Source: Podarcis raffonei | Taxonomy: Eukaryota > Chordata > Lepidosauria > Squamata > Lacertidae | Assembly (NCBI RefSeq): GCF_027172205.1 | Contig: NC_070614.1 | Coordinates: forward strand, 33,656,001 to 33,720,000 | Reading direction: 5' to 3' | DNA length: 64,000 bases | Shown here: in pieces, positions 10,762 through 21,082 of the stretch | Position numbering within the stretch: position 1 is the first letter of the stretch | Layout: each line of letters opens with the position of its first letter | Position numbers and translations under genes: made by a program | Notes under the pieces: generated by a model | Seen by the model: only the letters and a program-made list of their open reading frames with translations | What the model was told of the DNA's origin: nothing | The model's database searches: none

Positions 10762-13700
10762 AATAATAACTATTATTATTATTATAGATAATATTTACCT
10801 TTCTACTATTGGCCTTTTCAGTTTCTCTTTTGTTCTTTTTGGAAAGAAAGTGTCAGTCTGCAAACAATGAATGTGTATTTAACACAACTGTGTAATTGGC
10901 TGGAGGAAAAGTGCTGGAGGAAATTCATGCTGGAGGAAAAGTGAACAATTAATCCCATTTCTTTATGGGAAGGCACAAGTGGTAACCCTCCCTCCCCAAA
11001 ACAGCTACAAATGGAATTGCCACCACTCAAGGGTATGTTTTGCAGCTGGGCCAGAGCATCTCCCACTGGCAATTGTGACACCTCATTTCAGTGTCTCTGG
11101 CATAGAATGGGTAGTCAAAGACAGAATAAGAAACCTAGCAACTGACTAAATGATCTAATTAATGAAGTCTTCCTTATTCATTTAAATAAAATATACAATA
11201 AAATACTAGCAACCAAAGAAATGGGATCCTCATAACAGAGGGTCCTGGTTGCGCGCAGGACCCAAGAGCTCACCTGATAGGGTTAAAATAGGGGGGGAGT
11301 AAGAGGTCCTGGGGGACGCTGGTGGCACTGTGGGTAAAAGCCTCAGCGCCTAGGGCTTGCCGATCAAAAGGTCGGCGGTTCGAATCCCCGCGGCGGGGTG
11401 CGCTCCCGTTGCTCGGTCCCAGCGCCTGCCAACCTAGCAGTTCGAAAGCACCTCCGGGTGCAAGTAGATAAATAGGGACCGCTTTCTAGCGGGAAGGTAA
11501 ACGGCGTTTCCGTGTGTGGCTCTGGCTCGCCAGAGCAGTGATGTCACGCTGGCCACGTGACCCGGAAGTGTCTCCGGACAGCGCTGGCCCCTGGTCTCTT
11601 AAGTGAGATGGGCGCACAACCCCAGAGTCTGTCAAGACTGGCCCGTACGGGCAGGGGTACCTTTACCTTTACCTTAAGAGGTCCTGGCCATCCCCCTGGG
11701 ATCACACCAGGCGATTTTAGCCAATAGCCAGTGAGTGGCGTCATCCCAGAGGCTTTAAAAACGGCAGTGTGACGCAAGGAGGGGCACTTACTTCGCATTG
11801 TTGAACACATGCCCACCCTCCCTAGTTTAGGTAGAGTCGCTTGGCCTTGCTTTGGTTTGGGTCGCCTGTTTTGGAACAGGGGTTGGGTAGGAATTTTTCC
11901 ATTTGGCAGATTGGCTTTAGCCATTTGGTTTTCGCCTACCCCTTGGCAAATCATCACAACTTGTAAGGTGGCGGTTAGGCATTGGCTTAGATGGATTGTG
12001 GGGAGGGAAGGTGCGGCCATCACCTGCCCCTCCAGGAACTGGGTATTCTGTTAAAGGAATCTGGGCATCCTGGATCTCGTCCAAAGTCCGCTTGAGGGCC
12101 TAGGGCCATGCCAGGAACACAGGAACCTTGGGGTGAGCTTAGGTTGGTCCTCATCGACATAGCTCCCTCGTTTGGTTTACCCCATTGGATGATCACCCTG
12201 AGAGGTGGAGTCAGTTACAATTGGGAGTCAATGCCTGAGCCAATACCGCTCACGTGATTGTATTTCAATAAAGTTGTGGCCAAAAATTTGCCCAAAAACT
12301 TAAACTAATATAAGTGTCCATGTGTATTTATTTTGGGGGTGGGTCTTGGGGCCTCGAGACGCAAATGGTACAAGCAGTAAATTACAACTTGGTCATGAAA
12401 AAACCCATAAATGCCTTACTCCACGTATGCCTACTCGACTGCTTTGAACGACAGAATTAACACTACTACAAGTGCCACATAATACCCATGATGCATTTGT
12501 AAGAGCTCAACTATTTAGTGTGACAACACCTACGCATAGGGACACCATGTCTATTCTTTTTGGCACCTGTTAAAACTGTGGGAGGCAGTGGAAAACAGGA
12601 GTGCCTGGTGTGCTCTGGTCCATGGGGTCTCAAAGAGTCGGACCCGACTAAACGACTAAACAACAGCAAAAACATTCTTGTTTAGGCAAGCCTACCTAGA
12701 TGCTTAGAAAGTTGAGGAAATTTTTATGTGTTCTAGTATTTTAACTTTTACATATTTTAAAGTAGGCTTGTAAATGGTCATTTGAGATTTTTTTAAAAAA
12801 CACACACCAAGCAACGTATAAATTTTGTGAAATAAATAAGAAAAGGTGCCAAAGTGTAGCCAACCAAAATTGGGCATGGATTGTTTATAAAGTGCATACA
12901 ACATTCCTATGCAATGTGGAAACAATTAGAACATGTAAATGGGAACAGGCATAACACACTAGACAAATGGTTCCCTCCTCACTCAAAAGTTTGATCTATC
13001 CCCTCTACCCCTTAGCCCACTTTCATTCCCTAGATTCCCACAAAAGCATTCAGTCATTGGAGAACACTGAAAGGAAAGAGCATCCTTCATGTTATCTGAA
13101 GAGGGGACCTTTAGGTTTATAGCATTTGGTGGGAAGCTGTACACCATTGCTGGACAGCAACACTTCCAAGAATGCCTTGACAGGAGTGCAACATAATATG
13201 AGGTGATGTTTCTCTCAAGTCATTCCAGGATATGTGGGCAGGGGAAAGCTGAGTTACAAAGCTTGAACTTTTTTAAAGTTAACAACAACAACAAAAAGTA
13301 GAAAGTGGAAACAATTTGGCCACTTTGTAAGGGTTGTAAAGACTGTGGAGAGAATAATTGGGTGCACTCTCCCTACCTTGGATCAAATCTATGCTTCCAG
13401 GTGTCATAAGAAAGCTGCAGAGATAGTGCAGGATAGTGCGCACCCTGGAAATGAACTCTTTCAGCTTTTGCCTTCTGGAAGAAGGTACAGGGTTATAAAG
13501 ACTAGGATTAGCCACCTGAGAAACAGTTTCTATTCAAATACGATTTTGGTTTTAAATGCAGTGTAAGGTAGTCTCTATGGGAGTACATTGTATTTATTTA
13601 TGGGGTATCAGAGTTTTTAGGGGGCTAACCAGGCTGGGATAGCTGGGATAGCAGGCTTGTTGGTTTTTGAATGTCTGGTGTAGATTTTTTCAATTTTGTT

Positions 13701-16700
13701 GTTCTGTATGGGATAATGTCACTAAAGATTATTGTATCGTATTGAATGATGGTCAGTGGCAAGTCCCTGCTATATAGTCTGAAGACATTTGTTTTCTCCA
13801 TTATGACTTTTCAGGAGTATCTTATGTCACCCCCCCCCACTCTCCCAATGATCTCCTGAAAAAAAGACTTTCCTGACATTTTACTGAAATTTACTTTTTT
13901 TTTTTACTTAGATTGCCTATTGTGTAATTGCTCCAGTGACTGATGTTAAAACCCATCTCCCTTCATTCTACCGGATGGTGCCCAATGAAGAATATCAGTA
14001 TGAAGGGATAGCTCAGCTTCTTCTGCATTTTCAATGGACGTGGGTTGGGATCCTCACAATGGACGATGATAATGGAGACAAGTTTTTCCAGACCTTGATT
14101 CCAATGCTTCTGAAAAATGGAATCTGTATAGCCCTCAAGGGGAAAATTCCAGCCACCTCTCAAGTGGCAGATACACTTACTTCCTTTGATTCCATCTTGG
14201 ACGAAGCTATTTATCTATCGAATACCAGTGTTCAAGTGTTGGTTGTAAATGCAGAAACTATTACTATCTCTTTTTTGTTAATTAAAATATATGCATATGC
14301 AGCACTGGAGGATATCCTACCATTAGCTGTAGGGAAAGTATGGATCATGACAGCCCAATGGGATTTCTCAGCAGACACAACACAGACGGATATGGATATG
14401 CAAGTCTTTGATGGTGCCTTCACTTTTGCAATACACTTAAATGAAGTGAGGGGGTTCAGAAAATTCCTGCAGACTGTTCGTCCTAAATCAAAAAATGAAG
14501 ATGGGTTTATTTTGCTCTTCTGGGAAAATGCATTCAACTGCTTCTATTCTGATTCTATGGATGGCATGGAAAATAATAATAATGCCTGTAGTGGTGAAGA
14601 GAATTTGGAGAGCCTCCCTGGAACACTCTTTGAGATGAGTATGACTGGCCAAAGCTACACCATCTACAATGCAGTTCATGCCATAGGACATAGTTTACAT
14701 AAGATGTACTCAGCCAGGCAGAAACACAGAGCCGTGCCAAACAGAGGTAGAGTGAGTCCAGTAAAAGTACAACCTTGGCAGGTAGTGTTTCTCATCCAAA
14801 GTTAATTTCTTTAAAAGCTGTCTGCACATATTTGCTAACAATGTCCTGTGTTCCTTGAATACTTTGCCCACTCACGTGACTTCTTTTCTCCTTGTAATTT
14901 TTTATTAATAATACAAAAGGTGGATAGAATTCCAGAGTTAAAAGAGAACAGGAAAAAACTGTTGGTTTATTTATTTGGAACTGTAAAGGGAATTGGGGGT
15001 TGCTTGTGCGTAAAGGGTGCTGCAGCTCTAGGCAACGTTGCCTGGCTAAACCTTTCCCTGGCTGGACAGCCCTTTCTCCATGGCTGTGTCAGTCACTGGC
15101 AGAATCCGTCAGTGGGCGTTTTCTGAACTTCTTCCAACATAAAAACTCTTTGACCCCAAGTCTTCTCCTAGCCGCTCTGCGCGGAAGTCTCCTGCGCAGA
15201 GTGGGTGTGCCCAACGGAGGTCCTGGGCTCTCCCCGCTGCTCTCTGTGGAAGAGTCTTGGAGCCCTCTCTCCGCAGTCCCCCCTTGCTTCCTGGTGTCCC
15301 TCCTATTTCCTTCCTCAAAGGAAGTTTGCTCATTCTCCCTGCTGGTCCCTTCTCCTGCATCGTTAGGGAGCCTTACCTCCACTCTAGGCTCCGATGCCAG
15401 TTCCCTGACAGGAACAAACAAACTTTTCTACCCTATTATAGAGACACATAATTATTCTATTATATAATCCATATTAGGGCAGCATATTCATTAGGCCAAC
15501 TAAAATGTTGCAAAACATGATCGCCTAATAAAGTATTAGCCTACTATGGATTTGGAGCATTGGTTTTTCTTTTTATAATAGTCCCACACAAGTATCTTTC
15601 TTTCTTTTTTTGTTATTTTTATGACTTTACATATACAGTGGTACCTCGCAAGACGAAATTAATTCGTTCTGCGAGTTTTTTCTTCTTGCGAGTTTTTTGT
15701 CTTGCGAAGCACGGTTTCCCATAGGAATGCATTGAAAATCAATCAATGCGTTCCTATGGAAACCGCCTTCAGACCAGGTCCGGGGACAGTCTGTCCCCCG
15801 GCCTCTTCTGAAGGCTGGGGGGGGGGGAACAAGGGCTTTTCTTGTCCCTTTCAACTCCCTTTCCTTTCCTAAAGAAGCTGCAGAACTGTAACTTTAACCC
15901 TATAAAAACAGGATTTTTCCCCTTTGCAAAGTAAGCTCAACAACTTTGAGCTGATCTTAAAAAATTGGGGCTTTCCCCCTTTGCAAAAGAAGCTGCACAA
16001 CTGGTAGCTGATCCTCAAAAAAAAGGGCTTTCCCCCTTTCCTCCTCTAAAAACTAGGTGCGTTTTATGTTCAGGTGCATCTTATGGAGCGAAAAATCCAG
16101 TATTTCTTGTATGACTGTTGTCCAGAAGAGTTGGGTTTGGGGCATTCCCAACACATGTGGAGGTATATGCCTGTGGAAGTGTAGTCTCTCCAGCATTTTT
16201 GTGAGGTTCCTGGGTGTATCAGGGCCAGTTTCTGTGGTGTTCGGTACCATCTGTAAATGAGTTTCATAGTGAGTTCTTTTCTTTTCACTGATATGGATTT
16301 CAAGGGAGGTTTAGACCACATTCTAGTCCACTGGGTGGCATTAATTTCATAGCCTATGCCATCTTCCCATTGCTTTTTTATTGTGTTGTAATCATATAAA
16401 TTCTTTAATGAGATTAATTAAATAAAAGGGGGCTTGGGTATATCACTAAAAAAGAAAAAAAGAAAGCAGGGAAGGGGGGGGAAGAACAAGAAAAAGAGGC
16501 AGTATTAATTCTGTTGTGGAGCCCCCAGGGCTTGGTGTTGGGTCCCTAGATCGGAGCTGAGACGGCAGTTCCAGGAAACGCCTCCAATTGTTCAGGTCTC
16601 CTACGTGGGCACCACCATTACACTTCTTCAAAGGGTTTTGAAAATATTGATAATAAATGAACTGAAAATTAAAAATTAAAATAAAATATTTGGGGGGGGG

Positions 16701-18805
16701 GTTGTGCATGTCTGCACATCTCCGCTGGCAGGGGAGGGCCTGTGCCACATTTGTCTTTCCCCAGTGTGGTCCCCAGAATGTGGTTCCTCACTGGGCCCCA
16801 GTCTACTCTTTTGCACCAGTTACCAAGGATATTGGCTTGGTGTCAGGCCTGGGCTAGGCTGCACATTCCCTCACAGCCTCCCTGACTTTCTCGTCCCCTC
16901 CTGCCATTCTGACTTGGCAGTGGTGGTGATGGCAGCAGCAGTAAGTTGGAGGCCTCCAGTCCAGGAATTTTATTGGGGCTCCCTTGGTCCCGGTGGGATC
17001 AAGATTCTCGGGGTATGGGTGTGTGAGGCTCTGCGCTGCCTCTTCACTTGTCATTTTGGGCTCCCTGGGCTCCCTTTTCATTGATGTGATGGTGAAGGTG
17101 GTGTGGGGACCAGACAAGCAGCTTGGTTGGTTCTGGTGGTCCCTAGGAGTTCAGTGTGGCTATGGCACTCACTATCTTGCCTCGCCAAAAGTCCCTCTTT
17201 TTAAAATCTTTGGCTTGCACTTTTTTTCATTCCAGCTTCACTCTTTCTTGCGAAGTATCTCCTTTAACAACAGTGCTGGTGACAGAGTGTCATTTGATGA
17301 GAATGGTGAATTAATATCTGGATTTGATATTGTAAACTGGGTACTTTTCCCAAACAAATCGTTTTTACGAGTGAAAGTAGGAGGGATGGATCCACAGGCT
17401 TTACCGGATCAGAAATTCACAGTGAATGAAGAGGCTATCACATGGCACAGAATATTTAACCAGGTGGGATCCAAATATAGAAATAAGATAAAACTTAAAT
17501 TAGTAAGAGGCACAATAAAGAACCATGCCAGGTGATTCCATTCAGTAGGAGAGTCAATCTATCTGTCTACTTATTCATATGTACATGGAAAATATAAGAG
17601 CAAGTGCTAAATGGGAAGAGTTCCAACAATGAGCCTTGATAATTCTTCTTACACTGATATATTATTATTCTCAGTAACATATATGGGGGACTAAATCATA
17701 TAGCAGAGTGGTTGAATAAATGATTATTTTCTCTCTTATTAATTCAGTTATATATTGCCCATATATATTAACACCTCATTATTTAAAGGCCAATCCAAAT
17801 TTTAAAACATTGTAATAAATAAATGTAAGTCAGTGCAAGAGAAGGTAAATGTAAAACTGCTGCCCTACTGTATTATCTTGACAAAATGAAAAAAGTGAAC
17901 AAGGCATCAACTTCCAAGGGTCATTTTCCTAGTGAGTAGATTTTTTTGTATAATAAAGTCCTGGTGCGATATCCTGGCCATTCTTAGTTCTATGTTAGGA
18001 GTTTTCTTAGACACAACCAAACATAATTAGGAACAGAATTTGATATCAAAAATGTAAGCTGGTTGTTTCTAGTGTCCTGTATCCTTGCTCTGTTCTTTTC
18101 ACTGGTCCTGCATTACCATGGGACCCAATGTTCTCAACAGCAGCATTTTGTGTGTGTGTGTGTTTTCCTTTTTGTAAAGGTACGTCAAGTTATTTCTCTT
18201 CATTTTTAATGGATAGGTGCTGCCGCTTGCCAGATGTAATGATCACTGTCATCCAGGCTACAGCAGAAAAAAGAAGGAGGGGGAGCCATTTTGTTGTTAT
18301 GATTGCACTCCATGTCCAGAAGGAAAGATTTCAGACCAGAATGGTAGAAGACATAGTGACCTAAATGATGGATTGCACATTGAATCCCCTTTTTCTGCTG
18401 TCAATCTAGTTCCCTAAAACAGAACGGGGATGACAATTGTCTAGTTCTGACATAGATCCATAACATTTTATATCAAGTCCAGAGAATGTGTTTGGTATAC
18501 TGTAAGATTTCATCACCATTGCCATGCTTTTCTCTTATTTCAAGTCGAATGATGCATGTGTTTTTTATGTACATTTTGATACAGAACATTCATATCATGG
18601 GTGTAGTTGAAATCTCTGGAAGATAGAGATTTCTGCTTCATCCATAGTGATTCACAACATCAGTGTAGTTGTACATTGATTTCTCAATGTATACACCTCC
18701 CACATGTATTTCTGCAGAGTCTTGTTATTGTTTTTCCTAAGAAATATCAAAATATTTTTATATAAATGAAAATACAACAAGAAATGTCTACTCTGATAGA
18801 GTGTT

Positions 18806-18844
<39 letters not shown>

Positions 18845-19928
18845 TGAATGCTGAAATGATCTAGCTTGCTTGATCCAAGCTGGATATTCTGAGAGCAAAA
18901 GAGCAATGGCACCAATGTAGAGGAAGAAACTTTCAGAAAGTATTCCCATTTACTCTTATTTAATCAGACAGTTCTATTCTGAGTTTGATTATTAAGTGAT
19001 TGATACAAACTTTGTCCCATTTTCAGATATGGACAACTGTTTCCAATGCCCAGAAGGTCAATTCTCAAACAAGAACAAAGATAACTGCCTTCCGAAGACC
19101 CTTAACTTTCTCTCTTTCACGGAGCTCTTGGGGACTATTTTGGCCTTCTTTATTCTGTTTTCTTCTCTAATCACAGCTGCAGTGCTGGGGATTTTCATTA
19201 AGAACAAGGACACCCCAATCGTCAAAGCCAACAATCGGGAACTCACCTACTCTCTTCTCATCTCTCTACTGCTTTGCTTCCTGTGCTCCTTGCTATTCAT
19301 TGGCCGACCTAACATAGTGACCTGCTATTTAAGACAAACAGCGTTTGGTATCATATTCTCAGTGGCTGTCTCCTGCATTTTAGCAAAAACCATTACTGTG
19401 GTTTTGGCTTTCATGGCCACCAAGCCAGGATCCAGGATGAGAAAATGGGTGGGGAAAAGATTGGCCAGTTCTGTTCTTCTTGGCTGCTCCACTATTCAAG
19501 CCATTATATGTGCTGTTTGGTTATGTACTGCTCCTCCATTTCCACATTTTGATATGCATTCTCTGACTGAAGAAATCATACTGGAATGCAATGAAGGGTC
19601 TGTGACTCTGTTTTATTGTGTTCTGGGGTACTTAGTATTTCTGGCCTCTGTCAGCTTCATTGTGGCTTTTCAGGCCAGGAAGTTGCCAGATAGTTTCAAT
19701 GAAGCCAAGTTCATCACTTTCAGCATGTTGGTCTTTTGCAGTGTTTGGTTGTCTTTTGTTCCTTCTTATTTAAGCACAAAAGGAAAATACATGGTGGCTG
19801 TGGAGATCTTCTCCATTTCGTCCTCTAGTGCTGGGTTACTAGGTTGCATCTTTGCCCCCAAATGCTACATAATTATCTTGAGGCCTGCCTTGAACACAAA
19901 GGACCAGCTAATAAGGAGGAATATCTAG
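7894..19928 (+). CDS. V2R gene 1: type-2 vomeronasal receptor (six coding exons, 890 aa)
   Basis: Join 7894-8147, 10359-10650, 13912-14781, 17236-17463, 18217-18343, 19027-19928; all introns are GT-AG and the spliced frame is open (2,673 nt with stop). Residues 1 to about 24 are a signal peptide ([19 protein letters not shown]), about 27-520 the Venus-flytrap ligand domain, about 549-612 a nine-cysteine NCD3G linker, about 620-875 seven membrane helices ending [10 protein letters not shown]. Class C GPCRs of this family bind peptide or protein odorants in basal vomeronasal neurons and signal through Go and TRPC2. The product differs from gene 2 at 14 of 890 residues. A candidate AATAAA lies 720 bp after the stop (20647-20652) and is conserved in gene 2. 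The ATG chosen is the first of two (M1, M7) before the hydrophobic stretch. Assignment to V2R is secure; the exact orthologue is not. Confidence 0.93.
8148..9374. other. Intron 1 of V2R gene 1, first half: no recognised element
   Basis: Single-copy-looking intron sequence shared with 24374-25622 of unit 2. It holds a short (GT)n run near 9118-9141 and otherwise nothing I can classify. Confidence 0.5.
9375..9575. repeat. Compound microsatellite in intron 1, with a LINE tail
   Basis: Successive TTTA (about 9376-9410), GT (about 9437-9470), ATCA (about 9471-9496) and TA (about 9535-9575) tracts. The ATCA tract abuts a minus-strand LINE 3' end (CTTTATTACGGTCCAGAGAC) that also occurs in plus orientation near 52140-52192, so the tract likely arose as that LINE's tail. 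Confidence 0.75.
9747..10112. mobile_element. Solo LTR (366 bp), unit 1 copy, shared with unit 2
   Basis: LTR-type fossil starting TG and ending CA, with a 5-bp direct repeat ATTAA at 9742-9746 and 10113-10117. It contains several CCAAT-type GATTGGTCC boxes, a TATATAAAGC box near 10015 and an AATAAA near 10069, the layout of a retroviral LTR in plus orientation. No internal region remains. It is present at the same site in unit 2, so it predates the duplication. Confidence 0.85.
10359..10650 (+). CDS. V2R gene 1 exon 2
   Basis: 292 nt between CTTCAG| and CCACAG|GTAAAA. Encodes [20 protein letters not shown], an NVS glycosylation site (PNVSLG) and [20 protein letters not shown], the lobe-1 core of the Venus-flytrap. 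One residue differs from gene 2 (KLLSS against KLVSS). Confidence 0.92.
10675..10795 (+). mobile_element. L2 LINE 3' tail in intron 2 (unit 1)
   Basis: Begins about 25 bp after the exon 2 donor: ACATGGAAACCCAGCCAGAT, GGGCGGGATATAAATAAT, then a long (ATT)n run. This is the characteristic reptile L2 3' end. The same tail is in unit 2 with a different ATT length. Confidence 0.75.
11225..12345 (+). mobile_element. LTR-like unclassified repeat (unit 1), hosting a Sauria SINE
   Basis: Starts near a GGGTCCTG..CAGGACCC hairpin, has a CCAAT box (TTAGCCAATAGCC) and a TTTAAAAACGG box about 50 bp later, and ends after AATAAAG near 12267 and a T/G-rich stretch. This promoter-to-poly(A) order resembles an LTR of about 750 bp without the SINE, but I could not define terminal TG/CA or a flanking repeat. 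Shared with 27535-28300. Confidence 0.35.
11313..11675 (+). mobile_element. Sauria SINE (tRNA-derived), present only in unit 1
   Basis: 363 bp with a pol III A-box-like start (GGGACGCTGGTGGCACTGTG), a B box GGTTCGAATCC at 11377-11387, and the BovB-like end GGGGTACCTTTACCTTTACC. Flanked by a perfect 12-bp duplication AAGAGGTCCTGG at 11301-11312 and 11676-11687. Unit 2 has a single AAGAAGTCCTGG at about 27612-27623, the empty site. Confidence 0.93.
12371..12745 (+). mobile_element. L2-type LINE 3' fragment with a BovB tail inside (unit 1)
   Basis: Matches the 3' part of the L2 copy at 43829-45385 (CCTTACTCCACGTATGCC, TGCCACATAATACCCAT, GGCAAGCCTACCTAGATGCT). At about 12573-12672 a short BovB 3' end interrupts it (GTGCTCTGGTCCATGGGGTC ... 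GACTAAACGACTAAACAACA). The paralogue is at 28311-28700. Confidence 0.65.
13030..13265. repeat. Unclassified dispersed repeat (unit 1 copy)
   Basis: Contains TTCAGTCATTGGAGAACACT and AACACTTCCAAGAATGCCTT. The same element is in unit 2 (about 28970-29205) and, more diverged, at 38350-38600 upstream of gene 3 exon 2. No open frame or terminal repeat recognised. Confidence 0.5.
13310..13775 (+). mobile_element. Non-LTR LINE ORF2 C-terminal fragment (unit 1)
   Basis: The plus frame reads [17 protein letters not shown], then [17 protein letters not shown] and [12 protein letters not shown], a C-terminal signature common to several non-LTR LINE clades, then a 3' UTR ending AAAGATTATTGTATCGTATT. Clade not decided (Rex/RTE/L2 group). 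Ends about 135 bp before the exon 3 acceptor. Confidence 0.6.
13912..14781 (+). CDS. V2R gene 1 exon 3 (main ligand-binding exon)
   Basis: 870 nt, phase 0 at both ends (ACTTAG|ATTGCC ... TGGCAG|GTAGTG). Encodes [32 protein letters not shown] and [19 protein letters not shown], the hinge and lobe 2 of the Venus-flytrap. Eight of 290 residues differ from gene 2, over half of all differences between the two proteins; four of the eight sit in the last 25 codons. Confidence 0.93.
14982..15410. mobile_element. Solo LTR (429 bp), present only in unit 1
   Basis: LTR fossil from TGTAAAGGG to CCCTGACA, flanked by a 5-bp duplication GGAAC at 14977-14981 and 15411-15415. Unit 2 has the empty site with one GGAAC at 30903-30907, so the element arrived after the duplication. 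No internal region is left. Confidence 0.88.
15636..16099. mobile_element. MITE-like block, unit 1 only
   Basis: Opens with CAGTGGTACCTCGCAAGACG next to a TA, the same terminus as the MITE at 47466-47820, and includes CTTGCGAAGCACGGTTTCCC with an inverted partner CGTTCCTATGGAAACCGCC. It ends in a different terminus, GCATCTTATGGAGCGAAAAA, so it may be a composite of two elements. Unit 2 has unrelated sequence (31118-31903) at this place. Confidence 0.65.
16100..16410 (-). mobile_element. L1 ORF2 C-terminal fragment (unit 1)
   Basis: The minus strand gives [20 protein letters not shown] and [20 protein letters not shown], the L1 ORF2 C-terminal pattern WYxTPxKL ... CWR ... HMxWxC. Shared with unit 2 at 31904-32215. 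Confidence 0.7.
16440..17225. repeat. Unclassified GC-rich stretch in intron 3 (unit 1)
   Basis: Unusually GC-rich for the window, shared with 32395-33230. No convincing frame or terminal structure; it ends immediately before the exon 4 acceptor tract. It could be a 5' part of an old LINE or CpG-rich intron sequence. Confidence 0.3.
17236..17463 (+). CDS. V2R gene 1 exon 4
   Basis: 228 nt (76 codons, phase 0). Encodes [40 protein letters not shown] with an NKS site, and [11 protein letters not shown]. Protein identical to gene 2; only silent changes seen. Confidence 0.92.
17464..18216. other. Intron 4 of V2R gene 1: nothing recognised
   Basis: AT-rich, no repeat family identified. Unit 2 is shorter and partly different here (33462-34067): the stretch after about 17715 is replaced by other sequence between similar flanks. 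Confidence 0.5.
18217..18343 (+). CDS. V2R gene 1 exon 5 (cysteine-rich linker)
   Basis: 127 nt, phase 0 to phase 1. Encodes [20 protein letters not shown] then [20 protein letters not shown], six of the nine NCD3G cysteines that couple the ligand domain to the helices. Two residues differ from gene 2 (E to D and D to E). Confidence 0.92.
18344..19026. other. Intron 5 of V2R gene 1, with a (GT)n tract
   Basis: Contains a (GT)n run near 18803-18840. The homologous intron in unit 2 is about 640 bp longer because of a BovB fragment and a local duplication. Confidence 0.6.
19027..19928 (+). CDS. V2R gene 1 exon 6 (seven-helix domain)
   Basis: 902 nt from TTTCAG|ATATGG to stop TAG. Begins [20 protein letters not shown] with the last three linker cysteines. 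Seven hydrophobic segments follow; KANNREL marks loop 1, [20 protein letters not shown] the loop 3/TM6 region, and [12 protein letters not shown] the short tail. The first ~590 nt are identical to gene 2, and only five bases differ overall, three of them changing residues. Confidence 0.95.
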
Positions 19929-21070
19929 GAAATTAATTGTTTGGATATTTATGCATACAAAGATATTAAACTGAGCCATTTTTTTCAAACCAAATATATG
20001 TACTAACTTCTTCAACTTTTCAAGTCTTCTCCATTGAGTGCTTTTGTAAAAAATATCAGCATAAAAATGTAACAGATTTACACATCTTGTGTACAAACTG
20101 TGAATTACAGTTTAAAATAGTGGTTGATTGCCAATGGTTATGAATCTGACTCAAATCATTAGCCATTGTCTGTTGCAAATGATTGTCTGTAATTTGTGCA
20201 GAATGCTAAGTCAGCATTTTTGAAGAAGTTCTCCTCTAGGCTATACAGCAGGAGGTGGAAAAGTGATGAAGCATTAAAAGGCCGATAAGAGCAATATCAA
20301 TTATTTATGGTCATGAGAAGTTTACTGGACAATTTATTAATATAATACAGCAATGAGTCATTTCCTCCCATTTGAAAAAATCCAGTACTAGGTATATTGA
20401 AGTGCTAGTTTCATAAACATAAAGTAAGAAGTGTTGTTGGGGACATTAACAGTGATGCTAAGTTGTATTTGTGTTTAGAAGAAATATGGGGGGAAAGTTG
20501 ATTTACAGGCATGCTTACGTTTTATGTTTCTACATGTATGATAATACTGTATTTCCAAGGACAAATTCAAATTTTCACATAGTTATTATCATAAATAACA
20601 AATTCCCCAGATCTACCATGAATTTTCTGTTATAATCTCAAGTTGCAATAAAAATTCTGAATTAAATTATCGTTATTGTTATCATCACCATCATCATCAT
20701 TTTTCACACAGAATTCATACTTACCTTTGAGTAACTTGTACAAATTTAATTCTTAGGAAGGCATTAAGAACAGTTTGATATAATGCTATAATCTGAGAAA
20801 ACTATATAAAAGCCTAGTATGTTCTAATCAAAACAGCTTCCTACCATGAAAAACAATCTGCCTTATACTTGCTGGCTATTCAGCTTAAATGTCACTGATT
20901 GAACTTATGAATGCTTTGTTACTCAACCTTTAAGATCTAAACTTTGTAACAAAACATGCTTAAGAACTATTTCTTGTCTTAGACTAATATTTACTTTTGA
21001 TATTTATGTCTTATTTATATATCAATCAAAGTGAACCAAGAATTCAAAGATTTCCCTACTCATAACTAAC
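19929..21070. other. Intergenic region after gene 1 (3' UTR candidate, then unclassified)
   Basis: 19929-20697 is conserved with 36416-37193 and ends with an AATAAA (20647-20652), so part of it may be 3' UTR. 20698-21070 has no counterpart in the window and no recognised element. Confidence 0.45.
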
Positions 21071-21082
21071 ATTGAAGAAGTG

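Larger units (their letters stand above)
5811..20697 (+). repeat. Tandem segmental duplication, unit 1 (carries V2R gene 1)
   Basis: Aligns base by base with 22019-37193 over its whole length apart from insertions and deletions. Left edge of similarity is at the L1 5' end (CATATAACTTAC against TTATCACTTACA); right edge is just after the CACACA that follows the (CATCAT) run. The unit lacks about 75 bp present in unit 2 near 22110-22185 and about 785 bp present at 31118-31903. It has three later insertions: a Sauria SINE (11313-11675), a solo LTR (14982-15410) and a MITE-like block (15636-16099). Confidence 0.93.

Noticed and set aside
11313-11430. tRNA gene in intron 2 of gene 1
   Set aside because: The A and B boxes belong to a Sauria SINE with target-site duplications.
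15000-15467. 155-codon GC-rich frame in intron 3 of gene 1
   Set aside because: It lies in the solo LTR at 14982-15410 and is missing from unit 2; no homology to a protein recognised.
16704-17535. Long frames in the GC-rich part of intron 3 running into exon 4
   Set aside because: The reading reaches exon 4 only through intron sequence; the unit 2 copy does not keep the same frame, and the real acceptor is at 17235/17236.
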